Shown here piece after piece: positions 39,667-48,544 of a stretch of DNA of 48,544 nucleotides. Position numbers and translations under genes: made by a program. Under the pieces are notes generated by a model. The model was not told the DNA's origin and ran no database searches. It saw only the letters and a program-made list of their open reading frames with translations. How positions within the stretch are numbered: the stretch's first letter is position 1; every line of letters starts with the position of its first letter. The DNA comes from Hyphomonadaceae bacterium BRH_c29 (lineage in GTDB: Bacteria; Pseudomonadota; Alphaproteobacteria; Caulobacterales; Hyphomonadaceae), in the NCBI GenBank assembly GCA_000961695.1, contig LADW01000029.1:1-48544 (forward strand), given 5' to 3'.

Positions 39667-40920
39667 CTATTCGGCCGGGTCCGGGATCGCTTCGCGGTTC
39701 ACCGCCACGCCGCGCAGGAAGGGCAACAGCGCCAGCGCCGTCAGGCCGGATGCCAGCAGGAAAGCCGCGCCCGCAAAATGCACCGGCGCGCCGTCATGCG
39801 TGAAGCTGAACAGCACGCTGTTCATGGTAATCGGTCCGATAATCATCGCCATCGCGTTCAGGCTGGACGAGGCGCCTTGCAGCTCACCCTGCGCATTGGC
39901 CGGTGTGAGCGTGGACATCAGCGAGTTCATGGCCGGCCCGGCCACGCCACCCAAGGCTCCGAATGGGATGATCACGTAGACCATCCAGGGCTGACCCGCC
40001 AGCGCATAAGCCAATAGTGCGATGACATTGACACCGAAGCCGAACAGAGCAGTGCGCACCGTGCCCAGTCGCTTCAGGATCAGGCCCATCAGGCCCGCCT
40101 GCACCACCGCAGCGCCAATGCCGACAAGGCCGAGTGAGAAGCCGATCTGCCTCGGCGTCCAGTCATAACGGATCTCGCCATAGACACTCCAAGTCGCTGG
40201 AAAGACCGTGTGGGCCAACATGAAGATGCCCGCCGCGATCAGGAACCAGCCAACATGGGGCAGTTTTGAGAAATGCCGCACCGCGCCCAGCGGATTGGCC
40301 CGCTTCAGATCAAAGGCGCGCCGGTTCTCTGGCGCCAGCGATTCCGGCAGCACGAACAGGCCATAGAGGAAGTTGATCAGCGCAAGACCAGCCCCGGCAA
40401 AGAACGGCGCGCGCGGGTCGATCTCGCCCAGGAAACCGCCGATCACCGGGCCAAACACAAAGCCGAACCCGAATGCGGCCCCAATCATGCCGAACGCGCG
40501 CCCGCGCTCCTTGGCTTCAGTCACATCGGCGATATAGGCATTGGCCGTCGAATAGGTTGCGCCCGAAATGCCGGACAGCGCCCGGCCAAGGAAGAGCAGC
40601 CAGATATTGTGCGCAAAGCCCATGATCAGGAAGTCGATCACAAGCGTCGCAACGGAGGCCAGCAGAACGACGCGGCGTCCGTACCTGTCCGATAAGGCGC
40701 CGATAATCGGCCCGAACAGGAAGTTCATCACCGCATATGTTGCCGCCAGCGGACCGAGCCAGAGCGTCGCTTGTTCCGACGTCACATGCGTCAGCTCGCG
40801 GACCAGCGCCGGGACAACGGGGATGATCAGGCCGAAGGCCAGCATGTCCAGCGCGACCGTCACGATCACGAAAAAGAAGGCGTTCTTGCCGTGAGCGCGA
40901 GGGGCGGGAGCATCTGTCAT
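39667..40920 (-). CDS. TetA-like MFS efflux transporter
   Basis: A 417-residue MFS permease with twelve membrane helices. The loop GALSDRYGRRVVLL near 75-88 is the MFS motif A, and the helix 5 region GAAFGFGFVFGPVIGGFLG matches the drug:H+ antiporter motif C. Its arrangement resembles TetA/TCR tetracycline exporters. Such homologues in environmental bacteria need not confer tetracycline resistance, and no TetR gene is adjacent. Confidence 0.85.
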   Translation of the reverse strand: MTDAPAPRAHGKNAFFFVIVTVALDMLAFGLIIPVVPALVRELTHVTSEQATLWLGPLAATYAVMNFLFGPIIGALSDRYGRRVVLLASVATLVIDFLIMGFAHNIWLLFLGRALSGISGATYSTANAYIADVTEAKERGRAFGMIGAAFGFGFVFGPVIGGFLGEIDPRAPFFAGAGLALINFLYGLFVLPESLAPENRRAFDLKRANPLGAVRHFSKLPHVGWFLIAAGIFMLAHTVFPATWSVYGEIRYDWTPRQIGFSLGLVGIGAAVVQAGLMGLILKRLGTVRTALFGFGVNVIALLAYALAGQPWMVYVIIPFGALGGVAGPAMNSLMSTLTPANAQGELQGASSSLNAMAMIIGPITMNSVLFSFTHDGAPVHFAGAAFLLASGLTALALLPFLRGVAVNREAIPDPAE

Positions 40921-41017
40921 GGGCGGGAGGTTTGGACTCCGGCAAGGGGTGGGTCAATCGCTTTTGACGCGGCGTGATGGATTGCAGCAGGCCTTCTTGC
41001 GGAGCAGGGTCGTTTCC

Positions 41018-41629
41018 ATGGCGGAGGGCATTCCGATCACCCGAAATCCGGCCTCGCCGGAGCATTCCGAAAAGATCCGCGCTGCGGTGCGGGCGGCGGT
41101 GCGGATGAATGACTCACGTCTTGCAACGCCAGACGATGCCCCCGGCCTTTACGCCCTGTTTGCTGAGCCGAAAGTGAGCGCACCGATCTATTCCCTGCCG
41201 CGCCCGCTGACCGAGGCGAGCGTGCGCGCCTTCATCGAAGACCATGTGGCCCAACAGGAACGCGGCAAGGGGCTCCTCTTCGTGCGCGATACGGGCGATG
41301 GGCAGATCATGGGCTATTCCGATATCCAGGTCTGGCCGGAATGGGCAGCGGGTGAGATTGCAGGCGGCCTGCATCCCTCCCTGCACAGCCGGGGTGCCGG
41401 GACGCAGGGCGCGGCGCTGACCTTTTCCTGGATGTTCGAGGCGCTGCACTTGGACTTGCTCTGCGAAACGGCCAGTCTGGAGAACACGATCACCCAGCGC
41501 ATGCTGGACGGAATGGGTTTTGCCCGCATGGGGCAGGTGACGAGCACACGGCCAGATGGCACGACGCGCGCGTCTCTGGTCTGGGAAATGACCCGTGCCG
41601 ACTGGGCAAAGCGCATAATCACAGGCTGA
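41018..41629 (+). CDS. GNAT-family acetyltransferase
   Basis: A 203-residue N-acetyltransferase-like protein. The acetyl-CoA loop is degenerate (LHPSLHSRGAGTQGAAL near 123-139), followed by LDLLCETASLENTITQRMLDGMGF and a final TTRASLVWEM strand typical of RimJ/RimL-type GNATs. The substrate is unknown. Start options are 41018 and 41105; 41018 keeps a short, weakly conserved N-terminus. Confidence 0.75.
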   Translation: MAEGIPITRNPASPEHSEKIRAAVRAAVRMNDSRLATPDDAPGLYALFAEPKVSAPIYSLPRPLTEASVRAFIEDHVAQQERGKGLLFVRDTGDGQIMGYSDIQVWPEWAAGEIAGGLHPSLHSRGAGTQGAALTFSWMFEALHLDLLCETASLENTITQRMLDGMGFARMGQVTSTRPDGTTRASLVWEMTRADWAKRIITG

Positions 41630-41705
41630 TCCGGGCCGGAATTGCCTTAACAGCAGCGCCAATGCTGGATATGCATGAGCCAACCTGACGTGGAGGAAAC
41701 GACAA

Positions 41706-42269
41706 GTGGGACTCTATATTACCGGCGCTATCCTGGTCTTCGTGATCGTGGGCGTGATCCTCATCTACAATGGCCTGGTGCAGAAATCTCAGATGGCGGA
41801 CAATGGCTGGTCCGATATCGACGTCCAGCTGAAGCGGCGGGCAAACCTTATTCCCCAGCTGGTCAATACGGTGCAGGGCTACGCCACGCATGAGCGCGAG
41901 CTGTTCGCCGACATCGCGGAAAAGCGCGCAAAGGCCATGGCCGCAGGTGACGATCTCGCCAGCCGGCGCGCGGCTGAGAGCGCGCTCTCAGCACCCATCG
42001 CGCGCATGATGGCGGTGGCTGAGGACTATCCCGATATGAAGGCCAGCCAGAACTTTCTGGACCTTCAGCGGGAGCTGTCCGACACTGAGGACAAGATCGA
42101 AATGGCCCGGCGCTTCTATAACGGTGCGGTGCGGGAGCTGAACACGCGGGTGCAAAGCTTCCCGGCCAACCTGCTGGCAGGCATGTTCGGCTTCAGCGCG
42201 CGGGGCTTCTTCGAAGTCTCCATGGCCGAACGCGCCGTGCCGAAGGTCGACCTCGGGGGCGCCAGCTGA
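41706..42269 (+). CDS. LemA-family protein
   Basis: A 187-residue LemA protein with an N-terminal membrane helix (about 4-21) and the helical bundle showing [21 protein letters not shown] and [18 protein letters not shown]. The GTG at 41706 is the likely start, with GTGGAGGAAAC upstream. It is followed by the DUF2207 gene with a TGATG overlap, a conserved LemA-DUF2207 pair of unknown function at the envelope. Confidence 0.92.
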   Translation: MGLYITGAILVFVIVGVILIYNGLVQKSQMADNGWSDIDVQLKRRANLIPQLVNTVQGYATHERELFADIAEKRAKAMAAGDDLASRRAAESALSAPIARMMAVAEDYPDMKASQNFLDLQRELSDTEDKIEMARRFYNGAVRELNTRVQSFPANLLAGMFGFSARGFFEVSMAERAVPKVDLGGAS

Positions 42270-43975
42270 TGCTGCGTTACCTGCTGAGCGCGATCGCCGC
42301 CTGCCTGCTGGTGCTGGCAGCGTCGGCGGAAGAAAAGATCAACCGCTTCGATGTGGGCATCCAGGTCGAGCAGGACGGCGACATCATTGTCACCGAGACA
42401 ATTAATGTCACCGTCGAGGGCAACGAGATCCGCCGCGGCATCTTCCGCGATCTGGTGCGTTATTATGCCGACGACGCGATAGACGGGAACAAGCTGCCCT
42501 ATCAGTACAAGATCCTCCGGGTTCGCCGCGATGGACAGCGCGAGCCCTATGAGACCGCGACGGAGGGCAATGCCTACCGGATCCAGATCGGCGATCCTGA
42601 TGTCTTCCTTGAGTATGGCGAGCATACCTACGAGATCGAATACCGGATCAAGAACCAGATCCGCTATTTCGACGATCATGACGAACTCTACTGGAACGTC
42701 ACCGGAAATTATTGGCTGTTCCCGATCGTAGAGGCCTCCGCGCGCATTACTCTGCCGGAGGGCGCGCAAGTGGTCGGCCACGACGCCTATACCGGCGGAT
42801 ATGGAGATGCAGGCCGGAACTATGACTACCGGCAGGAAGACGGGGCATACGTGTTCCAGACGAACCGCCCGCTCGGCATGCGGGAAGGGCTCTCCGTATC
42901 GCTCAGCCTCGCCAAGGGTGTGATTGAGCCGCCGTCGCTGGGGGACAAGGGCATGCTCTGGTGGCTGCGCCATGGCGCGCTGGCCGTGTTGGCTCTCTCG
43001 TTTGGCGGCGTGTTCATGTTCCTGCTGTCGAGCTTCCGGAAAGTGGGGCAGGATCCTCCCAAAGGCCCGGTCTTCCCGCGCTATGAGCCGCCGGAAGGCT
43101 ATTCACCAGCCGCCGTGCACTATGTCTTTTATCGCGGTATCCGCGGTCACGCCGCGTTGATCTCCACATTGATCGGCATGGGTGTGAAGGGGATGGTGGA
43201 CATAGATGCTTCGGACAAGAAGGAAACCACGCTGACCCGGAAAGCGTCAGCCACCGCGCCCGATGCGGACGAAGCACTGCTCGATGCAGGTCTGTTCGGC
43301 GGCCAGTCCGTGCGCACGCTGGGCGGGAAGTATGATGCCAGCTTCACCACGGCCTACCAGTCGTTCCGTACCAAGCTGGCGAAGAAATACGGCAGCGCCT
43401 ATTTCCGCTGGAATATTGGCTACACCGTCGCCGCCGCCGTCATGACAATCGCTGCAATTGTGTTCGCAATTGCGCAGGCGACCAACTGGTCTGGCTGGCA
43501 CACGCTGATCGTGCTGGCCTCTGCGGCGCTCAATGGCCTATTCATGTACCTGATGCCGGCACCGACAAAAAAAGGTCAGGCAGTTCGAACCGAGATCGAA
43601 GGCTTCCGCCTCTATCTGGAGACGGCGGAAAAGCTGCAGATGAATGCCGTGAAAGTCGGCAGCGGACAGCCGCCCCCGATGAGTCAGGCGCGGTACGAGA
43701 AATTCCTGCCCTATGCCGTGGCGCTCAATGTCGAGAAGCCGTGGACAAAATACTTTGAACACCAACTACCTGAAGAGGCGGCGGCCTATTCCCCTGCTTG
43801 GGGCTATTTCGGCAATCGCTCGTTCGGCAATGTGGCCGGCATGAATGACGCCATTATGTCCAGCATGAGCACGGGCGTGGCGAGTTCACTGCCGCAGAGT
43901 TCCAGCTCGTCCGGCGGCGGTGGGGGTGGCTTCTCCGGCGGCGGAGGCGGTGGAGGTGGCGGCGGCGGCTGGTAG
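42269..43975 (+). CDS. DUF2207 membrane protein with glycine-rich tail
   Basis: A 568-residue protein. A signal peptide (about 1-21) precedes an N-terminal DUF2207 domain ([30 protein letters not shown]). A membrane helix is near 235-255, with another pair near 390-430, and a cytoplasmic domain follows. The C-terminus (about 545-568) is almost pure glycine with Ser and Phe and ends in Trp. The gene is coupled to LemA upstream. Function is unknown. Confidence 0.9.
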   Translation: MLRYLLSAIAACLLVLAASAEEKINRFDVGIQVEQDGDIIVTETINVTVEGNEIRRGIFRDLVRYYADDAIDGNKLPYQYKILRVRRDGQREPYETATEGNAYRIQIGDPDVFLEYGEHTYEIEYRIKNQIRYFDDHDELYWNVTGNYWLFPIVEASARITLPEGAQVVGHDAYTGGYGDAGRNYDYRQEDGAYVFQTNRPLGMREGLSVSLSLAKGVIEPPSLGDKGMLWWLRHGALAVLALSFGGVFMFLLSSFRKVGQDPPKGPVFPRYEPPEGYSPAAVHYVFYRGIRGHAALISTLIGMGVKGMVDIDASDKKETTLTRKASATAPDADEALLDAGLFGGQSVRTLGGKYDASFTTAYQSFRTKLAKKYGSAYFRWNIGYTVAAAVMTIAAIVFAIAQATNWSGWHTLIVLASAALNGLFMYLMPAPTKKGQAVRTEIEGFRLYLETAEKLQMNAVKVGSGQPPPMSQARYEKFLPYAVALNVEKPWTKYFEHQLPEEAAAYSPAWGYFGNRSFGNVAGMNDAIMSSMSTGVASSLPQSSSSSGGGGGGFSGGGGGGGGGGGW

Positions 43976-44093
43976 CTGCTGGACCTGCCTGGCGCTCCGG
44001 ATCATGACAATTCAGGGGCAGTGATGTTTCCTGATTGCGTCCCATACGAAGCGGGATTACGGGGCGGATCAACTCCGGACTGCGAGGCGCCCC

Positions 44094-44471
44094 ATGTCGC
44101 TCATCCATCTGCTCATCGAGGTCTCCGGCTGGGCCGGTGCGGTGCTCATCCTGGCTTCCTATATTCTTCTGTCAGCCGGAAAGCTGGACGGGCGTTCGCC
44201 TACATATCAGCTGATGAACGTGGTCGGGGCGGCCGGGTTCATCATCAATAGCGGCTATAATGGCGCCATACCTTCCTTCACGATCAATGTGATCTGGGTC
44301 GGGATTGGCCTCTTCACCCTGTGGCAGGGCCGCCGCCTCAGCGAACGTCCGGGCGCGCCCTATCTGTCAGAAGACGCCGCTGCGGCCGATGCCGGCAGCA
44401 AAACGTTCAGCGCCCTTCCGGGTCTCTCCGGCCTCGATGACGTTCAGCCCGCCGGTGATCTCCCGGCCTAG
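44094..44471 (+). CDS. CBU_0592-like small membrane protein
   Basis: A 125-residue protein. Residues 1-85 form three membrane segments with the GWAGAVLILASYILLS, SPTYQLMNVVGAAGFIINS and FTINVIWVGIGLF patterns of the CBU_0592-like family, function unknown. The tail from about residue 91 is Ala/Asp-rich and lies antisense inside the crotonase gene (105-bp overlap), and is probably an appended extension. Confidence 0.78.
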   Translation: MSLIHLLIEVSGWAGAVLILASYILLSAGKLDGRSPTYQLMNVVGAAGFIINSGYNGAIPSFTINVIWVGIGLFTLWQGRRLSERPGAPYLSEDAAAADAGSKTFSALPGLSGLDDVQPAGDLPA

Positions 44472-45146
44472 CGCCTCTTCCATCGGAAGCGACCATTGCG
44501 CCAGGGCAGAGGCGCGGTCCGTCCGCATGCAGAGCTGCGGGAAAGCGGCGATCCGGCGCGCGACTTCCAGCGCGAGCGGCAGGGCCGTGCTTTCTTCGGA
44601 CACATAATTGGCGAGCCCGAAAGCGTGGGCTTCCTCGGCGCCGACTTCGCGGCCTGTCAGGATCATGTCCATTGCACGCGACGCCCCGATCAGGCGCGGC
44701 AGGCGGATCGTGCCGCCATCGATCAGCGGCACTCCGAAACGGCGACAGAAGACGCCAAACTTCGCCCCCGGCGAGGCCACGCGCAGGTCGCACCACATGG
44801 CGAGTTCCAGCCCGCCAGCCACGGCATACCCGTCCACTGCTGCAATCACTGGCTTTGACAGTTCAAGGCGCGACGGGCCCATCGGGCCATAGTCGCCGCC
44901 AATGACGGACTTGTTGCCTCGCCCGGCCGCAACCGCCTTCAGGTCTGCGCCCGCGCAGAAATTCCCGCCCGCGCCAGTTAGGATGGCGACCGACAGGCTG
45001 TCATCCGCGTCGAAGGCTTTGAACGCCTCATAAAGCGCATCGGCGGTTGGCCGGTCGACCGCATTGCGCGCGCCGGGCCGGTCTATGGTAACAATCAGGA
45101 TGTCGCCGTTGGTCTCAGTCTTGAGGCCTGCAGATATGTCTGGCAT
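44367..45146 (-). CDS. crotonase-family protein (enoyl-CoA hydratase-like)
   Basis: A 259-residue crotonase. The oxyanion-hole motifs FCAGADL (63-69) and AVAGGLELA (108-116) are present. The two catalytic glutamates of hydratases are not: aligning the next segment, the first is Cys134 (VFCRRFG) and the second is Asp160 (RAMDM). It may therefore be a different crotonase-fold enzyme acting on an acyl-CoA rather than a classical hydratase. Length is normal. It is the last gene of a minus-strand set with DUF4336 and an alpha/beta hydrolase. Confidence 0.88.
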   Translation of the reverse strand: MPDISAGLKTETNGDILIVTIDRPGARNAVDRPTADALYEAFKAFDADDSLSVAILTGAGGNFCAGADLKAVAAGRGNKSVIGGDYGPMGPSRLELSKPVIAAVDGYAVAGGLELAMWCDLRVASPGAKFGVFCRRFGVPLIDGGTIRLPRLIGASRAMDMILTGREVGAEEAHAFGLANYVSEESTALPLALEVARRIAAFPQLCMRTDRASALAQWSLPMEEALGREITGGLNVIEAGETRKGAERFAAGIGRSGVF

Positions 45147-45156
45147 GGGGGCCTCC

Positions 45157-45861
45157 CTAATCTCGGATCAGCCAGGAGAAAGCCTGACGCAGGAAGGCCT
45201 CTCCACCGGTCTTCACCCATTCGCCATGCGCCATGATTACACGGTCCGGATGTGTCGCGGTAATCCGCGCGAGGGCGGCACGGGCCGGGGCGCGGCGGGT
45301 GAAGCTGAGGCGCCATTCCAGCGGTGCATGACCCTTGCCGACAACAATACCCCACGGTTTGGCGATCAGGCTCTTCCAGCCTTTCCAATAGCGCTTCAGG
45401 AAATCATCGCTGAAATTCTCGGACAGGTCAGCAAAGATGGCGGTGCGGCTCGGCCGATGCACGAAGGCAATTTCGTCCATGAAGAACGAGCCCCGGAACC
45501 AGGCTTGCTCGAACACGCCCTGCCAGTCTGCAGGGGGCGTGTCCTCCAGCGCGGGGTGGAAGGGCAGGTCGCTCCGTTTACGGGTCGTCGAGGCAGGCCC
45601 CCAGAGTTTGGCCTCCGGATAGGCGGCGTGCCATTCGGTCAGATAGAGATGGTGGATCTTGTTCGGGCTGACCAGGTGCGCCATCGGCCCCAGCGCGTCG
45701 ACCTCTGTTTTCAATTCCGGGGTAAGTGCCACCGGTGACCAGACCCATAGCGCCCCATCGGGCAGGCGCACGACGATCATGCGCGTCGGATAGGGAAAGC
45801 CATGAAAGTCCACCACCGGCCCTTCGGCAAGCCAGAGATCGGTGTCGACCGGCTCCAGCAT
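45157..45861 (-). CDS. DUF4336 protein (metallo-beta-lactamase-like)
   Basis: A 234-residue cytosolic protein of the DUF4336 type, resembling the metallo-beta-lactamase fold without its full metal motif. Recognisable segments are SPVALTPELKTEVDALG near 42-58, SPNKIHHLYL near 65-74, and HGEW near 213-216. Function is unknown. It is linked to the upstream alpha/beta hydrolase gene by a TGATG overlap. Confidence 0.78.
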   Translation of the reverse strand: MLEPVDTDLWLAEGPVVDFHGFPYPTRMIVVRLPDGALWVWSPVALTPELKTEVDALGPMAHLVSPNKIHHLYLTEWHAAYPEAKLWGPASTTRKRSDLPFHPALEDTPPADWQGVFEQAWFRGSFFMDEIAFVHRPSRTAIFADLSENFSDDFLKRYWKGWKSLIAKPWGIVVGKGHAPLEWRLSFTRRAPARAALARITATHPDRVIMAHGEWVKTGGEAFLRQAFSWLIRD

Positions 45862-46754
45862 CAGCGGCGCCCCAGGAAGGGCACGATCCGGTTCAGCAGT
45901 GCGGGCACCATCTTCTCTGGCAGGTCATGGCCCCACTGGTCGAAGATTTCGATGTCTGCACCGGGAACGCGCCGGGCAATGTCTTCGCCGCAGCCGGGCG
46001 GAATCAGCGTGTCCGACGCGCCGTGCAGGACAAGCGTCGGCACGTTCAGCGAGGCGAGGCGTTCGTGCCAGCGCGGCTGCGCCAGGATCGCCGCATATTG
46101 CCGGGCTACGCCCATGGGGCGATCAGATCGCTCGAGCGCGGCGATAGACATGGCACGGACGTGTTCGTCCGGATTGCGGACAGAGGGATCAGATCCATAG
46201 GCGCCTCGTGATTTCACGGCGAGATTGGCGACGGCCTCCGGTGTGCGGTTCTCGGGCACAGCGGTGAGGGCTGTCGTCGCTTCTTTCGTGGCTTGCGGCA
46301 GGGACGGATCGCCAGATGTCGTCATGACCGGGATCAGCGAGCGCACGCGATCCGGATGGTTCAGCGCCATCAGTTGCACAATCATGCCGCCCATGGAGAC
46401 GCCCAGCACGTCTGCCTTGTCGGCGCCCAGCGCCTCGATCAGGGCGGCGGCATCGGCGGCCATGTCGTTCAACAGGTAGGGCACCTGTTCGTGCATAGGC
46501 TGGCCTGCGGCGATGCCTTTCACGATTTCGCGCGGGGAGGGGGCCGTCTTGCCGGCAAGTTCCGTGGTGAGGCCGATGTCGCGATTGTCGAAAATCACGA
46601 CCCGCCGTCCTGCATCGGCGAGGCCCTGGCGGAAGCTGTCCGGCCAGGTGATCATCTGGCTGGAAAAGCCCGAGACGAGCAGCATGAGTGGATCGGCCGG
46701 CGACCCGATTTCCTCATATACGATCTCGATGCCGTTGGCCCTGATCTGCGCCAT
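45861..46754 (-). CDS. alpha/beta hydrolase
   Basis: A 297-residue alpha/beta hydrolase. The nucleophile is Ser120 in GVSMGG, and the late HGASDTLIPP with DQWGHD supplies Asp and His. It is probably an esterase or related enzyme, substrate unknown. It heads the coupled pair with DUF4336 (TGATG) and follows the VWA gene after about 40 bp. Confidence 0.9.
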   Translation of the reverse strand: MAQIRANGIEIVYEEIGSPADPLMLLVSGFSSQMITWPDSFRQGLADAGRRVVIFDNRDIGLTTELAGKTAPSPREIVKGIAAGQPMHEQVPYLLNDMAADAAALIEALGADKADVLGVSMGGMIVQLMALNHPDRVRSLIPVMTTSGDPSLPQATKEATTALTAVPENRTPEAVANLAVKSRGAYGSDPSVRNPDEHVRAMSIAALERSDRPMGVARQYAAILAQPRWHERLASLNVPTLVLHGASDTLIPPGCGEDIARRVPGADIEIFDQWGHDLPEKMVPALLNRIVPFLGRR

Positions 46755-46793
46755 TCTTTTCCTCCCAGTGAATGTGTTCGAGAAGGGCGGTGT

Positions 46794-47975
46794 CTAGCGG
46801 CTGAGTTCCTTCATCGCCTCGTCGAGCCCGCCCAGCGTCAGCTCGAACATGCGGTGTCCGCCAATCAGCTCACGGATGAGCTTGATCGAGCCGGTATATT
46901 CCCACGCGCCTTCCTTGACCGGATTCAGCCAGACAAGGTTCGGGAAGCGCTCGACGAAACGCTGAATCCAGAGGCCGCCGGCCTCATCGTTCCAGTGCTC
47001 GACCGAGCCGCCTGCATAGGTGATCTCGTACGGGCTCATGGTCGCGTCGCCGACGACGATGACTTTGTACTCCGACGGGAACTTGTTCAGCACGTCCCAG
47101 GTCGGGATGCGGTTGTTCATGCGGCGGCGATTGTCCCGCCACAGGCCTTCATAAGGGCAGTTGTGGAAGTAATAATATTCGAGGTTCTTGATCTCGGATT
47201 TGGCCGCCGAGAACAGCTCCTCCATGATCCGCACATAGGGGTCCATCGAGCCGCCGACATCCAGCAGCAACAACACCGACACGGCATTGCGCTTTTCGGC
47301 GCGCATCTCGATGTCGAGATAGCCCTTGCGGGCCGTGTTGCGGATCGTCTGGTCGAGGTCGAGCTCATCCTGCGCGCCCTTGCGGGCCCATTTGCGCAGC
47401 CGCTTCATGGCCACCTTGATGTTGCGTGTGCCGAGTTCGACGCTGTCGTCGTAATTCTTGAACTCGCGCTTGTCCCAGACCTTCACGGCGCGGCGGTGAC
47501 GGGATTTCTCCTGTCCGATGCGCACGCCTTCCGGATTGTAGCCATTCGCGCCAAACGGCGAGGTGCCCCCCGTGCCGATCCATTTATTGCCGCCTTCGTG
47601 GCGCTTCTTCTGCTCTTCGAGGCGCTTTTGCAGCGTCTCCATCAGCTTCTCGAAGCCGCCCATGGCCTCGATCTCATCCATCTCCTCTTTGGAGAGGAAC
47701 TTCTCTGTCATCTTGCGCAGCCACTCTTCCGGCAGATCCTGCACATCGACGGCATCGGCGAGGGAGTCCAGGCCCTTGAAAACGTGGGAGAACACCTTGT
47801 CGAACTTGTCGATATTGCGCTCGTCCTTCACCAGCGCGGCGCGCGAGAGATAGTAAAAGTCCTCGACATTCATATCGATGACTTTTTCGTCCATCGCCTC
47901 CATCAGCATCAGGTATTCCTTCAGCGTGACGGGCACCTTGGCTTCGCGCAATTCGTTGAAGAAGTTGAGGAACAT
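46794..47975 (-). CDS. VWA-domain protein, CoxE-like
   Basis: A 393-residue soluble protein with an N-terminal helical region and a C-terminal von Willebrand A domain. The metal site reads DVGGSMD (Asp239, Ser243), so the usual DxSxS is DxGxS. GDATM is near 307-311. CoxE-like VWA proteins usually work with a MoxR-type AAA+ ATPase in assembling or activating metalloenzymes, but no ATPase gene lies next to it here. The start at 47975 (MFLNFF) is typical of the family; the frame extends to 48008. Confidence 0.86.
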   Translation of the reverse strand: MFLNFFNELREAKVPVTLKEYLMLMEAMDEKVIDMNVEDFYYLSRAALVKDERNIDKFDKVFSHVFKGLDSLADAVDVQDLPEEWLRKMTEKFLSKEEMDEIEAMGGFEKLMETLQKRLEEQKKRHEGGNKWIGTGGTSPFGANGYNPEGVRIGQEKSRHRRAVKVWDKREFKNYDDSVELGTRNIKVAMKRLRKWARKGAQDELDLDQTIRNTARKGYLDIEMRAEKRNAVSVLLLLDVGGSMDPYVRIMEELFSAAKSEIKNLEYYYFHNCPYEGLWRDNRRRMNNRIPTWDVLNKFPSEYKVIVVGDATMSPYEITYAGGSVEHWNDEAGGLWIQRFVERFPNLVWLNPVKEGAWEYTGSIKLIRELIGGHRMFELTLGGLDEAMKELSR

Positions 47976-48095
47976 GGTGGACGTCTCGCTTTGGCCTTTC
48001 CTGAACATAACCTGCCACTGGCCCGGTGTCCAAGCTGACGCAGCGCAAAGCGCTCATGCTCCGTTCAGGTTGGCCGCCCTAGGTCTGATCTCAGA

Positions 48096-48544
48096 ATGAT
48101 ACAGGCCTTCCTGCTTCCCCTCCTGCTTCTGTTTGCCGGGCCAGCCCCGGCAGCCGCGGGTACAGTTTGCGGGCCGGGCGCGGCGGAGACGCCCTGTCTG
48201 ATGCAGACGATCTGGGAGGCCGCCGCGCATTTCCCGGCTGAAAAGCGGGCACGCCTGACACCTCTTTTTCTGAACACCTTAGCGCTGAGTGGGGACACAG
48301 CGCTGCTCGCGGAATGGGAAGGACGGCTTGGCGGCGTGGCAGCGCCCCGGCCTGAAGCGCCTGACTATGCTCGCGAGCGGGCGGAAGCCGTGCTGCAGGA
48401 GGCCGGTTTTACCGGCTTTGTGCAGCAGGCGCAGGCCGGGCTTCCGCCCTTCAATATTGGCCGTCCGGAGCTGATGGCCGCCGGCGCGCGCCTCGCGCCG
48501 GACGTGGCTACCCGCCGCCGCATCGTGGACGCGATGTTCGCCCT
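48096..48544 (+). CDS. secreted protein of unknown function, partial
   Basis: The first 149 residues of an ORF that runs off the right edge. It starts with a signal peptide of about 20 residues (LLPLLLLFAG then PAPAAAG). The mature part has two Cys (25 and 34) and a helical, alanine-rich composition. No family is recognised. It is divergent from the VWA gene. Confidence 0.65.
   Translation, partial: MIQAFLLPLLLLFAGPAPAAAGTVCGPGAAETPCLMQTIWEAAAHFPAEKRARLTPLFLNTLALSGDTALLAEWEGRLGGVAAPRPEAPDYARERAEAVLQEAGFTGFVQQAQAGLPPFNIGRPELMAAGARLAPDVATRRRIVDAMFA

Noticed and set aside
43900..43975. Tandem repeat or low-complexity element at the end of the DUF2207 gene
   Set aside because: The GGC/GGT run encodes the glycine tail normal for this family.
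46293..48038. Plus-strand open frame of 581 codons opposite the VWA and hydrolase genes
   Set aside because: It is antisense to two convincing genes, is rich in His, Asp, Leu and Val as expected for antisense of high-GC genes, and has no start signal.
1..48544. CRISPR array, prophage or defence island
   Set aside because: No regularly spaced repeats, Cas, integrase, phage structural or restriction genes were seen; the EVE protein alone is not evidence of defence.

Overview
The window is high-GC chromosomal DNA of an alphaproteobacterium, most likely a Hyphomonas-like member of the Hyphomonadaceae/Caulobacterales; this is inferred from protein style, not from a search. Supporting signs are the alpha-type histidyl-tRNA synthetase motif 2, a short HisG paired with HisZ, carboxyspermidine-route polyamine genes, CTTGAC-type promoters and Fur-box-like sites of alphaproteobacterial type. 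Gene density is high, many genes overlap as ATGA or TGATG, and I saw no tRNA, 16S/23S rRNA, CRISPR array or prophage.

Layout. Positions 1-860 are accessory: the N-terminal third of an IS110-family transposase runs off the left edge, its upstream non-coding segment is a candidate bridge RNA, and a two-hairpin dispersed repeat follows. From 866 to 4360 come a cytochrome P450, a divergent TetR regulator, a rubredoxin, a secreted protein of unknown function and a PaaI-like thioesterase. From 4370 to 7935 lies a histidine operon, hisS-hisZ-hisG, preceded by a leader peptide of 12 residues with six consecutive histidines and a terminator/antiterminator pair. A candidate small RNA with its own promoter and terminator follows (7953-8059).

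From 8200 to 21500 are arginine genes (argD, argF) and hslO, interleaved with a thioesterase, a cytochrome b561 with a divergent membrane-anchored LuxR-type regulator, a nitrilase-type amidohydrolase, a polyamine operon (carboxynorspermidine synthase plus a decarboxylase carrying an extra N-terminal domain), a small ORF behind Fur-like boxes, an MFS permease and an orphan radical SAM enzyme. From 21500 to 30800 are a CDP-alcohol phosphatidyltransferase, an L,D-transpeptidase, a Nudix hydrolase, a 28-residue membrane microprotein leading a Ca2+/Na+ antiporter-SDR-threonine aldolase operon, a second TetR regulator, a GDSL lipoprotein, DUF3052 and DUF4380 proteins and a P-loop ATPase. RNase P RNA (rnpB) and a cold-shock protein occupy 30841-31551.

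From 31700 to 48544 are a low-molecular-weight phosphatase-like protein, a YihY-family protein, an amidase-EamA pair, a membrane protein-methyltransferase-DUF3445 operon, an EVE-domain protein, a truncated-looking methyltransferase, gmhB, a TetA-like MFS exporter, a GNAT enzyme, a LemA-DUF2207 pair, and a minus-strand set: VWA protein, alpha/beta hydrolase, DUF4336 and crotonase. A secreted protein runs off the right edge.

Most of the window is ordinary core genome. The most interesting items are regulatory: the histidine leader, which appears to be leaderless and to be closed by a 10-bp inverted repeat; the small RNA behind hisG; and the IS110 upstream RNA. Smaller oddities are a domain fusion, lost catalytic or metal residues, and microproteins.
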